This document shows, piece after piece, positions 36,301-47,968 of a stretch of 64,000 nt of DNA (position 1 is the stretch's first letter; every line of letters starts with the position of its first letter). This DNA is from Parietaria judaica (Eukaryota; Streptophyta; Magnoliopsida; Rosales; Urticaceae). The DNA is taken from NCBI GenBank assembly GCA_954871525.1, contig OX940865.1, positions 9,114,001 through 9,178,000 of the forward strand. Direction: 5' to 3'. The position numbers were made by a program, and so were the translations under genes. A model generated the notes under the pieces. That model had not been told where the DNA came from. It ran no database searches and saw only the letters and a list, made by a program, of their open reading frames with translations.

Positions 36301-39300
36301 CCCTGGGTAGAAGTTTAGATTACCTGTAAGTTCATTATAAGAGAAGTGCTTGATTCCAAAACTTTACTCTTCGTTTTTACTCTAATTTTGATGTCTTTTC
36401 GTGAACTGTTTTTTCTCTGATAAAATTTTATTCTGCTACTGCAGATTTTTGACCAACAATTCGCTGACCGGAGAAGTTCCGTCGTGGATATTAGATAGCA
36501 GCAAGAGCTAGTTAGTTCACTCACTACCGATATCTCTTTTTCTTGTTTCACTAGTTTCTTTTCTTTGCCCTACTCATATTGAAATGAGACAATTATAACA
36601 AATTTGGTTTTTGTTTGCAGTGATTTGTCTTACAACAATTTCACAAAAATAAATAAAGTGATGGCTTGTTCAAATTTGGTTCCGTAAGTTTACTTGATAA
36701 ATCTTCATGATATCATATATATGTGTGTGTGTGTTAGTTTCTTATAGGGCTTCTTCTTTCTATACTTTGTGTTTACAGGAATCTTGTTGCTGCTTACACA
36801 TCTTCAGATGTCCAGCCGTAAGTTCATTTATGAATGTGGTTTTTTTACTATTTATTTTCTATTTTCAAACATTTTATTGGAGACGCAAATTCACTAATAC
36901 TTGATTTCAACGAGCAGATGGTGCTTGAAGAAGGGCCTACCCTGCTCTGGGAAACCGCAACGTAAGGATAACTTTGTCGTCATGACGCCATTCTTGCAAT
37001 TTCTAATGTTCACCATACTTCTACATTGTGAATATATATTTATATATATATATATACATACACATATATGTGTGTGTGTACGGCTGGCGAGTCTTCTCTT
37101 ACAATTTGTTGCATTTTTCTTCTCTTCAGATCATTCTCTGTTCATCAATTGCGGAGGCGGAGGGCTGAATTCCATGGGCAATGAATATGAGGAGGACTCT
37201 CAATTTATTGCACGCGCCAACTTCATCGCTCATGCGGATAACTGGGCTTTTAGTTCAACGGGGCGTTTTACAGGCGATGCAGGTCTGCCGTATGTACTGC
37301 ATAATGATACTGCCATGGATGGAAACTATCCAGAGTTTTATCAAACGGCTCGCGTTGCACCCGTATCGCTTAAGTACTACGGTGTTTGCTTGAGAGAAGG
37401 CAGTTATAAAGTTCAGCTTCACTTTGCCGAAGTAAAGTTCAGTAATAACCAGTCATACAGTAGCCTTGGTAGGCGCATATTCAATGTCTCAATTCAGGTA
37501 CGTAAATCATGAGCTTGATAAAGATATTTACGGCAAAAATACATATAGTAAAGGTTCCGTAGCAGTTGATTCCTAACATTAATCGTTGACGGCATAAATA
37601 ACTATCGTTACATTTTTGCAATATTGTGGGTCCCACCAGTTGAATGCTAGATGGTTGTTTAGTTTTCGTGCTACGTCATTTATGAAGTGGGTACTACTTG
37701 GGTGGTGCGACAATTGACGTGGCGCGACTTCTGGAAAACCATCTGGCATTAAGTTAGTTATTAATGCCGCCTTTAACATTATGGATTAAACTAATACATT
37801 ACTTTTACTATATGTATTTTCACGTCGATCCTATCTGTTATGTAAGAGTATTTTGCAGCCATGCTCACTTGAGCTTGTGTTGTCGTAGTTTTTACTCCAA
37901 ATATATTTTAGCAGTTTCCTCTCTAAACTTATAATGTAGCGATCACACCAAGCATTACACAATTGACGATTTTCGTCAACTTTAAAGGCCGTGAAATACA
38001 CATGCTAGTGTATTTCATCATTTTTCCTCAAACTTTAATATGTGCATCTGTCTCTTTAGTAACGAACAGTTCAAAATCGCTACATTATATAAATTTAAGA
38101 ACGGAACTGATACAAAAGAGTTTCTAGGAGAAACTGTGATAACACGACAAAGATTGTTCTCTAATTTTCTTTCTAAATCGGAAAAATAGGGCAAATTAGT
38201 ATTGAGAGATTTCAACATCGTCGAGGAAGCCGGAGGCGCTCTAAAAGGAATCACTAAGACGTTTGATAACATTACTCTAAGCGGTGAAAATACCATAGAG
38301 ATCCACTTGTATTGGGCTGGGAAAGGAACTAACGCTTTGCCTGACAGAGGTGATTACGGGCCTCTCATATCCGCCATCACCATCACGCCAAGTAATGTCT
38401 TTGACTAGTCGATCGTGCCTTATATGATTTCTCCTTTGCCCATCATTTTGCCTTAATCAGTTTTCACTTTGTCTTTAGATTATAAAGTGGACACAGGGAA
38501 TGGCTTGAGTGCCGGCGCAATAGCCGGGATAGTCGTTGGATCGATTATTCTTGTCGGATTGGTGCTACTGGCACTTTGGATGATGGGTTATTTGGGAGGT
38601 GATAAAGAAGACCCAGGTGAGGACTGCGACAATAAAGCACCATCTTTCTTATATTTTTACTTACCTTGCTATTCAAGCAACTGAGGATTCATTATCTGAC
38701 AAAGAGATTTGATTTATCTGATATTTTTATCAACATACCCGCATCATACAAATTTTTATTAAGACATTTTAATGTGTTTTATCTGCCAGAGCTTCGCGCT
38801 TTGGAGCTACAAACAGGATATTTCTCACTGAGACACATAAAATCTGCTACTAATAACTTTGACGCTGCAAATAAGATTGGTGAAGGAGGTTTCGGGCCCG
38901 TTTACAAAGTAAGTATATCTATCATGTCGGTTTATTCAGTGAACTTTGTGAAATTTCTGACCAATAGACTGTTAAAAGCACTATATATGTTCCTGAAGAT
39001 CCTATTTTTGTTTGTATTTGTGTAGGGTGTATTATCAGATGGTCGTGAAGTGGCAGTGAAGCAACTGTCAGCGAAATCGAAGCAAGGAAACCGAGAATTC
39101 GTGACTGAGATTGGCATGATATCCGCGTTGCAACACCCTAATCTCGTGAAGCTATACGGTTGCTGCATTGAAGGGAATCAGCTGTTGCTCATCTACGAGT
39201 ACTTGGAGAACAACAGTCTCGCTCGTGCACTTTTTGGTAGTTTTCAGCCACTGGCCCAATCTCCGCACTGTCGTAGATGTACTTGTGTGACTATTCATTT

Positions 39301-40744
39301 TGTATTAACCCTTTTGTCGCACTGATATATATAGGTACCGAGACACAACGGCTAAACCTTGACTGGGCGACGAGGCAGAGGATTTGCGTGGGGATTGCGA
39401 AAGGCTTGGCCTATCTCCACGAGGAATCGAGGCTGAAGATCGTTCACAGAGATATTAAGGCCACAAATGTATTGCTTGACAAGGATCTAAGTGCCAAGAT
39501 CTCCGACTTTGGTCTGGCAAAGCTCGATGAAGAAGAGAACACACACATAAGCACACGCATAGCCGGAACAATGTATCATTTTTTTTTTCTCTTTTCTTTC
39601 CTTAGTTTTACAATTTTGGCACTTGCTTCGCTTTCCATTTTAGTCCTTGAATTTGAACTCATTTCATCTAGTCAAACTAGTTACAATCTGGGTTCTGCTC
39701 TTCAGCGGTTACATGGCTCCAGAATATGCGATGCGAGGTTACTTGACCGACAAGGCAGACGTATACAGCTTCGGAGTCGTCGCTCTAGAGATTGTCAGTG
39801 GAAAGAGCAACACGAACTACAGGCCAAAAGAAGAGTTTGTCTATCTTCTCGATTGGGTAAGCCTCGAAATCGTGCCGTTCTTACAAACACTTTCAGTGAC
39901 CAAATATACTAAAAACTAATATGATGAAACCAGCATTTACCGGTGTTTTTACGAGTCTTTTATATGACTTGGAAAATAATCAGTTCTTACAGAACTGTTA
40001 TCCTTTTTCATTAATTTTCTGATACATAGAGCTAGTAAAGGCATTCGTCCAATTTATAAACCAGTTTCCAAGTACCGATTTTTCGAAATCAGTAACCGAC
40101 ATTTCCTAGTCCTAATTGTCAAAAACAGGACCGAGACTGGCTTTAAACCAGGAGCTTATATATTTTTACATTTTAAGTTAATTTTTATTTATTTTTATTC
40201 TAAATCTGTAAAAAAAAATAAAAAAAAAATTCTAGTGAATATTGTTCTTTTACCGCTAGTGCTACCGGTAACGTAAAATTACAAAACGGTTCTCCATATT
40301 TACTTACTAATTTTCCGACATTTATTCGTGAAGGCCTACGTCCAACAAGAGAAAGGAAAACTCCTTGATCTCGTTGACCCAAGTCTCGGCTCAAAGTACT
40401 CCAAACGAGAAGCTCAGTCTATGCTGAACCTGGCGCTGTTGTGCACGAACCCGTCGCCTACTCTGAGGCCGACGATGTCAGCGGTGGTGCGAATGTTAGA
40501 AGGCAAGACGCTCATTGAGGCGCCGGCGGTGAGGCGCGTACCAGCAGAGACGGACGCGAAGTTCAAGGCCTTCGAGAGGCTGACACACGACAGCATAACA
40601 GACACGTCTCTCTATTCTCGCGACAGCCAGCAGGCGGGCGTCTCGTCGGACGCGCCGTGGAACTACTCCGAGGCTTCCCTCGAGAGCAGTCGGGAGGCCA
40701 ACTCATCGACGAAGCTACTCAAGGATGTCAATGCGGATAGTTGA
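30359..40744 (+). CDS. Gene B: LRR-VIII-2 (RKF1-like) malectin/LRR receptor kinase, complete
   Basis: Receptor serine/threonine kinase, 1022 residues in 24 exons: 30359-30473, 33381-33564, 34125-34196, 34609-34677, 34759-34830, 35188-35259, 35416-35487, 35574-35645, 35753-35824, 35918-35989, 36089-36160, 36251-36325, 36445-36510, 36621-36683, 36779-36817, 36918-36961, 37130-37497, 38190-38391, 38479-38616, 38790-38908, 39026-39236, 39335-39572, 39706-39856, 40334-40744. All introns are GT-AG and the frame stays open. Signal peptide ([16 protein letters not shown]), Cys-paired cap, about ten LRRs, malectin domain ([16 protein letters not shown]), TM helix near residues 612-637 ([20 protein letters not shown]), then a kinase with [18 protein letters not shown] near 794 and DFG near 814. 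All catalytic residues are present. Its C-terminal half is nearly identical to gene C. Intron 1 is 2.9 kb. Confidence 0.95.
30474..33380 (+). other. Intron 1 of gene B (2.9 kb)
   Basis: Joins the signal-peptide exon to the Cys-paired cap exon; gene C has a 1.6-kb intron at the same place and gene A a 249-bp one. It contains T-rich runs and degraded repeat sequence (ACCGG-type motifs near 30860-31160), with no coding frame of note. A GGGATTATGCCACC...TTATGCCACTATTAG stretch near 32044-32090 recalls the ends of the element at 23438, as a possible relic. Confidence 0.75.
37531..37824. mobile_element. MITE in gene B intron 17
   Basis: CGGCAAAAATACATATAGTA at the left is matched by the complement of the right end (CGTGAAAATACATATAGTAA). 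It sits in the intron that splits the malectin domain. No clear target duplication. Class unknown. Confidence 0.6.
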
Positions 40745-41479
40745 GGAGAAATTGAAAGGTTAATTTAAAGGTTTTGTTTGAGTTCTTTGTTAAAGTATTC
40801 TTTTGTAAATTAAATGTTGTAAGGTAAAAAAATATCTTCCCTGTTATTGCATATTCCACTGGCTCTCGTTTATATATATTGCTTTTTCTTAGCTTCATTC
40901 ACTTATTTCCTCTCTTTTTTTCTTCATAAGCTTACGCACAATTTTTACGGATTCACGAACGATTGACCGGTTTATTTACCCAAGTTGAGAGATTTTATTT
41001 AGGTTTTGTCTTTTATTTTTTTGAAATATTTATTTTGTAAACCTAATTGATAGACAAAGATTTCTTATAAGATCGGTCATTCTTCAACAACCAATATGAT
41101 AATATAAAAATATATATGGCAGAACTTCAGACGAAGGATTTAAATACTTGTAGATTTTTTATGCAAGTATACGTATCGAAAACAAGTAATATAATGATAA
41201 GAAAAGTCGATCTGACGGAGAACTGTTACTATTATTATTGTTAAGAACTGTTACTATTATCAAAAAAAAAAAAGTACTAGTCTTTTATCACCTTAATTTT
41301 ATCTAAACAATTAAATATGTAATATGATTAATTAATTAACTAATGAAAAAAAAACCTAAAATGAGAGTTGTAGAAAAATAGAGAAATATAGAATCACAAT
41401 CAATACTCAACACTTCACTCGATTCTTCATACCATTCCTTTGATCGTCAAATTGCTACAAGTTGTAAACCAAGACCCTG
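40745..41479 (+). other. 3' region of gene B and spacer
   Basis: 3' UTR and AT-rich spacer after the gene B stop. TTGTAAATTAAATGTTGTAA near 40803-40822 is the most likely polyadenylation region, without a perfect AATAAA. No other gene seen before the copia relic. Confidence 0.55.
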
Positions 41480-43999
41480 ATGCATTAAAAAGAACTATTC
41501 TGATATTCAATTCGAGTTATCTTTCCTAACTAACTCACTATATTCCTAAGTGAATTAAATTACGAACGGAAAAGAGATTGTCCACATAAGCTCATGAGTG
41601 GATACTCCACAACAAAACGGTATCGCTGAGCGCAAAAACAGGCACATCCTCGAAGTCGCTCGATCCACCATGTTTGCAAAATCTGTCCCAAAATATTTTT
41701 GGGGTTATGCGATCCTCACAGCGACATACCTCATCAACCGTATGCCGAGTAGTGTCCCGAAATTCCTTTCTCCCCGTCAAGTCCTCAGTGAAATTCATCC
41801 ACATCTCCTATCCTTCTCCTCCGACCTACCAAAAAAGGTCTTCGGGTGTTCTGCCTTTGTCCATTTCCACAAACAAAATCGATCAAAGCTCGATCCTAGA
41901 GCTGTCAAGTGCATCTTCTTGGGTTATTTGTTGCATCAAAAAGGGTATCGATGTTATTGCCCCTCTACTCGCACTACTTATAACTCAATGGATATTACTT
42001 TTTTGAAGGTGAGTCATTTTTCCCTAAATCCGACATTCAGGGGGATAATTCGCGGGAATCTAAAATTTGGGAAATCAATCAAGGTTCTCAATCCATCCCA
42101 TCATCCTCATCTCCAATTCCGATCGATGTCTCCATTCATCCTAACCCAAATCCACCTCAAATTGCCGATATTGACATAGAGTCACCTCCTAATTCACCTC
42201 GTTTTGTTGAACAAGTAGATGGCCCCATGCATCTTCAACTCGACCAAGAACCGGATCCGGAACCTTCTACCTCATCAGACTCCTCAGGTATGGAAAGGTC
42301 CGAACGCGTGATTGATGACTCTGAACTCCCATTGCTCTCCGAAAGGGTGTTAGGATAAAAGGCGTTCATGGTCACACCGAATATCCCATTGAACGTTATG
42401 TTTCCTACAACCAATTACATCCATTATACAGGGCGTTTTTCTATAATCTTGACAGTAGTTAGGTTCCTAGCTCCATTGATGAAGCTCTTCAAATTCCCGC
42501 GTGGAAACATGCGGTACAAGAGGAAATTTGGGCTCTGGAAAGCAACGGAACATGGAAGCTTACCGAGTTGCCACGTGGAAAACGCCACGTTGGTTGTAAA
42601 TGGGTGTTCACAATCAAGTATAGATCGTATGGGAGTGTTGAAATATTCAAGGCGAGACTCGTTGCAAAGGGGTTCACTCAAACTGAAGGCATTTACTTCC
42701 AAGAAACATTTGCTCATGTGGCCAAACTAAATAAGGTGAGAATTCCTTATCTCACTCGCCGTAAACCTTGATTGGTCACTCTATTAACTTGATGTCAATA
42801 ATGCTTTTCTAAACGGAGATCTTGAAGAGGAAGTGTATATGATCATTCCTCCAGGAATGGGACAAAACTCCAAGAAACACTTAGTGTGCAAACTGAAGAA
42901 GGCGTTGTACGTCCTGAAACAGTCTCCTCATGCCTGGTTCGAGAAATTCACCAAGGCCGTCACCTCCAACAGATACCTCCAGTGTCAAGCCGATCATACT
43001 CTCGTCAAACGGAACAACAATGGGAATAAGGCTATCCTCATTGTGTATGTTGACGACATCATCCTGACCGGTGATGACTCGGAAGAAATCATCAAACTAA
43101 AGAAAGTACTCGCAACTCAATTCGAGATTAAAGATCTCGGAACTATGAGATACTTCTTGGGCATGGAAGTTGCAAGATCAGACCAAGGAATTGCTATCTC
43201 CCAGAGGAAGTATGTACTTAACTTATTTCAAGAAACCGGTCTTCTTGGTTGCAAGCCGGTTGACACTCTGATGGACCCGAACAAGAAATTCTCCCATTCC
43301 GTCGAAAGCGCTCCTGTCGACAAAGGGAGATATCAAAGACTTGTCGGTAAACTCATCTATCTCTCCCATACACGTCCGGACATCGCCTACTCTGTCTGTA
43401 TTGTGAGTCAACACATGAACAACCCAAACGGAGACCATATTGAAGCCGTGAACCAAATTTTGAGGATCTAAAGTCTACCAGCGGTCATGGCTTATTGTTC
43501 AAGAAATCACAGAACCGTGAGGTCAAGATCTTCACCGATGCTAGTTGGGTTGGAGAAGCTACTGATCGACGATCAACCTCAGGTTACTGTTCATATGTGT
43601 GGGGAAACCTCGTTACTTGGAGAAGCAAGAAGCAATCAGTTGTTTCCCGTAGTAGCGCTGAGTCCGAGTACCGTGCCTTTGCATTAGGCATGTGCTAGGG
43701 AATGTGGATCCAGAGGCTCTTGAAGGAGCTAAGGATGGATCAACTAAAGGCTATCAAGATGTTCAATGATAGTAAGGCGGCAATCAAAATCGCCAAGAAT
43801 CCAGTTCACCACGACCGAACAAAGCACATCGAAATTGATACACTTTATTCCGGAGAAGGTCAATGGAGGCATCGTTGACTTGGGCTACATTCAGTCCAAG
43901 CTCCAGATTGCGGATATCCTCACCAAGGCTCTTCCTCGGTGTTCTTTTGATGATCTAAGTTCCAAACTTGGGTTGTATAACAAATACTACCCATCTTAG
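41480..43999 (+). pseudogene. Copia polyprotein relic (integrase to RNase H)
   Basis: Fragments in several frames with stops: late integrase (VDTPQQNGIAERKNRH), the integrase C-terminus (CIFLGYLLHQKGYRCY), reverse transcriptase (GCKWVFTIKYRS; YVDDIILTGDD; RPDIAYSVCIVSQHMN) and RNase H (TDASWVGEATDRRSTSGY; SRSSAESEYRAF). Gag, protease and the catalytic N-terminal half of integrase are missing, so the element is truncated on the left. It lies sense to genes B and C, between them, and is of a different copia lineage from the intact element (VKYFWG/NRMPSSV-type motifs). Non-functional. Confidence 0.9.
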
Positions 44000-44005
44000 G
44001 GGGAG

Positions 44006-44137
44006 TGTAGAATAATGTATAGTTGTTCTTGTTTACTCTTTGTGGTACTTTTGGCACAATTTTCTTTCATGTAATAAGGGTTGTAAATACCCAATTCAAT
44101 CAATGAGAAAATCACTTTTCCCAATATGATTTTCACA
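44006..44137 (+). repeat. Putative 3' LTR of copia relic
   Basis: Follows the purine tract TTAGGGGGAG, begins TGTAGAATAA, contains an AATCAATGAGAAAA stretch and ends at TTTTCACA. Only one LTR survives, so the right border is inferred from the TG...CA rule. Confidence 0.55.
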
Positions 44138-44880
44138 AAATAATTTATTAGTTCTGCCTGTATACGTAATTTTAATTAGTTAAATTACAGAGAAGCGTCC
44201 ATCACAAGAAATCTTCAAACCCAAAATCTTTCCCTTTCTCTTATCATATATTATATGAAAATAACACAAATACAATCCCTTAGATTGGAAAGCCAATTAT
44301 TGGGTTTCAAAGTCAAAAACCAGAATAATAACACCAAACACAGTTTCTCTAAAATATATTGTTTTATATCTCATATTCGAAACAAAAACAATAAAACAAC
44401 CAACACACACATCCATCCAAAATATTTATCTGAGTTTTAAGAAAATACAGTACGTATATATTCATAGCATCAGCTCACTCTTTCTTTCTTCGCATGAAAA
44501 ACCAGAAAATGGGGCTAAAGAGCTTCACTCCCTCTCGCCCTCACCAACCTTTTCCTCGCTTCTTGGGTCGGTCCTCTTCGTGGACTCGAAGGCCGTGGAG
44601 CAACAGGTATTCGGTCGGTCTCGCGGGTCCCGTCCATGACCTAGTTCGCCGAGCAGGCATTGTCCATGACGTTAGAACTGTCGAGGCCCGTCATGTCTGG
44701 GTTTCAATCCGAATCCGTGCCTGTTTACGAGTCTCTGGTCTAGATTTGACTGGTGGTTCTCGTCCATCCGCGAGCTCCGAGAGGACAACCACGGCGTAAG
44801 AGTAAAAAATACACAATGAATTTTTTTTTAAAAGATCCGACACAAAATGAGCATTTTGTTCATTTACCCAAGATAAAAAA

Positions 44881-44896
44881 CGTGACACGTGTCACG
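44881..44896. promoter_or_regulatory. Palindromic G-box/ABRE-like site
   Basis: CGTGACACGTGTCACG is a perfect 16-bp palindrome centred on ACACGTGT. ACGT-core sites of this kind bind plant bZIP (ABF/GBF) and bHLH proteins. It lies about 520 bp before the gene C start codon. Function is inferred from sequence only. Confidence 0.45.
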
Positions 44897-45277
44897 CTAA
44901 CGGACTTAATATGAAAAACTTCAAATAAGTGGAGGGAGACCCAAAACGTTACTCAAGCACTGGTTCTTTATCATGACAAAAATAAATATTGAAAATATAC
45001 TTTTACTAATATAAAGTTACAAATATTATGGCGTAAGTATATCTCTTTTTTGTTTTATTGCCGCCAATCACCATAATACGTGTGATGAGTCAAAAACACA
45101 GAGCAAAAGGTCAAAGACTCCGACGCAGACATGCTTGTTGTTTTGGTTTTTATTTGCCCAAACTAATAATATAATAATATTATATACATTTTTAGCTAAG
45201 AAATAAAGCATTGGCATAAAGCCATTCCATATTGACGGCTTTGAACTTTCTGTGTTCTTCAGCTTAACCCTGTCCTT

Positions 45278-45283
45278 TATATA
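45278..45283 (+). promoter_or_regulatory. Putative TATA box of gene C
   Basis: TATATA in CCTTTATATACAG, 120 bp before the gene C ATG. This would place transcription start near 45310 and give a leader of roughly 90 bases. Confidence 0.6.
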
Positions 45284-45402
45284 CAGATTCCAACTCCTGT
45301 TTCGTTCTCTAGTTTAAACGAACGACAGCGTTTTGGTCCAACAACACAGCACAATACTCATCTCAGATCGGAGAGGATATAAGTTAACTATCCATTTCAA
45401 AA

Positions 45403-46247
45403 ATGGGTTTTGTCTTCTCCACGAACAAGATTGTTGCTGTTTTTCTTTTCGGATTTTTGGCCCTCAATGTCTCTCTCTTCCGTGGCTTTGGAATTCATCC
45501 CGTTAAAGCTCAACTCATCCCTGCAGATGAAGGTATATTTAACTTCCATATATTATATACTTTCGGTTTCGAGTTCTGTTTAAGCTCTCTGTTTCCTTTG
45601 TGTAAGTGATATTTTTGGGAAGTCGTCGATAATATATTTTTAAGTTTTCTATTTATTTCTCGTTATTATAGATCCAATAATAATTTTGTGCAACGAAAGT
45701 TTATCTTATTCACAAAAAAAAAAAAAAAAAATTCTTTATGATAAATAAAAATGTTATATAATTTGATAAAAATCGTCTTACTATGTCATATTTTTACCAA
45801 AAAAATAAAAATAAAAATCATAATAATTCAGGCAAGCAGTAAGCATGATATATATATATATATTCAATAATTCTAGGTATATATTTTGAGCATATATATA
45901 TATATATGTTGATATTGATAAATGATATATGGTTGAGTAATTGAGTTAAAAGTTTTGACTAACTCAAGGCCGGCGTGAGGCATCGAGTCAAAAAAAAAAA
46001 TTCCGTTTGTAGATTGATAAATGTCCAAACCGCTGACGTGGCATATATATATATAATATTTATATGATACATCTCAGTCTCACATCTTAAAGATATCTTA
46101 CTACCTAGTGATGATAGATTCTCTTAATATTAAAATAGTAGCATGGATAAAGTTGAGTATGTATGGCATGGCATGCTTTTTGAAACACGCTAAATTTATT
46201 GTTTTGTTTTTTACTATGAATACGTATCTAGTTGACTAATAATATCA

Positions 46248-46292
<45 letters not shown>

Positions 46293-47937
46293 AGTGAAGA
46301 TCACCAATAAAATAAGGTCGGCTAAATATTTTTCATCACGCTTGCATTTGAACGTCAAACACACAAATGTGATGATGTATTGTTCATCACGCTTTATTTT
46401 TGATCTTTTAAAATTATCAATTTACATAGATATCTAAATGTTGCAAAATTATTTATTTTCGTAATTATTTTATTTTAAATGTTTAATTTATGTTAATTTA
46501 GTATTTTGATTAAGTTATAAGACAATAACATTATTTGTGAATTTAATATTTGCCCCAAACTTATTTTGCATCGTGTATTTTTTTAAATAAATGTGTATTT
46601 ATATGTAGAATTAAATTATGAGTATTTTTTTTATCATTGTAATGATTCTTTTTAAGTTATTTTATTTTAGATCAAGCAATAAATATACTGGTATGAGCAT
46701 AAATTAGAGATAAATGAATATGACAATGATTAATTGATGTATAAAAATAAAAATTGGTTGGAATTGAATTAATATTTACTGAAAAATAAAATATGAAAAA
46801 TAATATTTGGGTGTTCGTGTTTCTTTATTAAGAAAATTGATTATGTAAATAATAAGATGAAAAAAAATACTAACATCAAGTGAGTGTTCCTTTGGTTTAT
46901 TGATACATTAACTGAAATAAAATGAAATAAATAAATTAATTGAGTGTTCGTTTGGTTTCTTGAGGTATATAATGTCAGGTACATTAAATTATTCTTTGCA
47001 ACATAAATAAAAATATTCACCCATCAAAAATAGATACTGATATGATGTGAAGTTGTGAACTATAAAATTTTCCTTAACAAAAACGTTAATAAGAAACTTT
47101 TATTATGATAAATAACGTGCATTATTTTTTATTCCCTAGAATTAAAAGTTTTTATATTGTATTTTTATAGTGCAAACTTTAGAAACAATATCGAGAAAAT
47201 TACAACTGAGTAGCATTTGGAGCAACATAAGCGAGAGTTCTTGCAGAGATGGAGTTGGCTTCAATTTCATCAAATTTGATGGCATTCTCAGCAACGTCAC
47301 CTGTGCCTGCAATGCCACTGTTTGCCATATCAACCTCATGTAAGTTCTTCCCACTTTGCACATCGCTACTACAAATAGTAGCTTGCACAATAAAAAATAT
47401 TCGCGGTTTAAAGTTGACACAACGAAAGTTTTCCGTTATAAACTGTTGCTTAATTTTGCGCAACGGTAAAAAAAATATAATTTGAAAAAAGTATTATATT
47501 TGGTTGAAAACCGGCAACACATCTTGCAAGAAAGTGCGGTTTACGTTGTGTGTTTTATTTTGCATCGAGGATCGAGAACTGCATGTGTAAAAAAGGCCTT
47601 ATACATATATAAAAATATACTGATTATTCTCAATATATTTTATGACCACAGCCATTTGAAGGGTCTTAATTTAACTGGAACGATTCCTGAAGAGTTTGGA
47701 AACCTCACTCGTCTTGAAGAACTGTGAGTTATTTAATTATATTAACTATAATATTTTTTATTTATTTTTGGAATGTATATTTTATTTTTATGATTTTATG
47801 TAAATAAAACAGTGATCTCACTCGAAACTTGCTACATGGCACAATTCCTGCGAGCCTTTCTCGTGCACCTCTACGCGTATTGTAAGTTGCTATAACTTTT
47901 CTTGTTCTTGAATATCATGCCTTAGAATTTAATTTTA

Positions 47938-47968
<31 letters not shown>

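Larger units (their letters stand above)
44138..45402 (+). other. Upstream region of gene C
   Basis: Spacer with the gene C promoter. A 102-codon frame at 44494-44799 has no recognisable domain and is not called. A 16-bp perfect palindrome with a G-box-like core lies at 44881-44896. Two W-box cores occur on the minus strand (AGTCAA at 45089-45094, GGTCAA at 45109-45114), and a TATA box at 45278. Confidence 0.6.

Noticed and set aside
44494..44799. 102-codon plus-strand ORF upstream of gene C
   Set aside because: Arg/Ser/Pro-rich with no recognisable domain, no promoter and no splice context; probably chance in a GC-richer patch.
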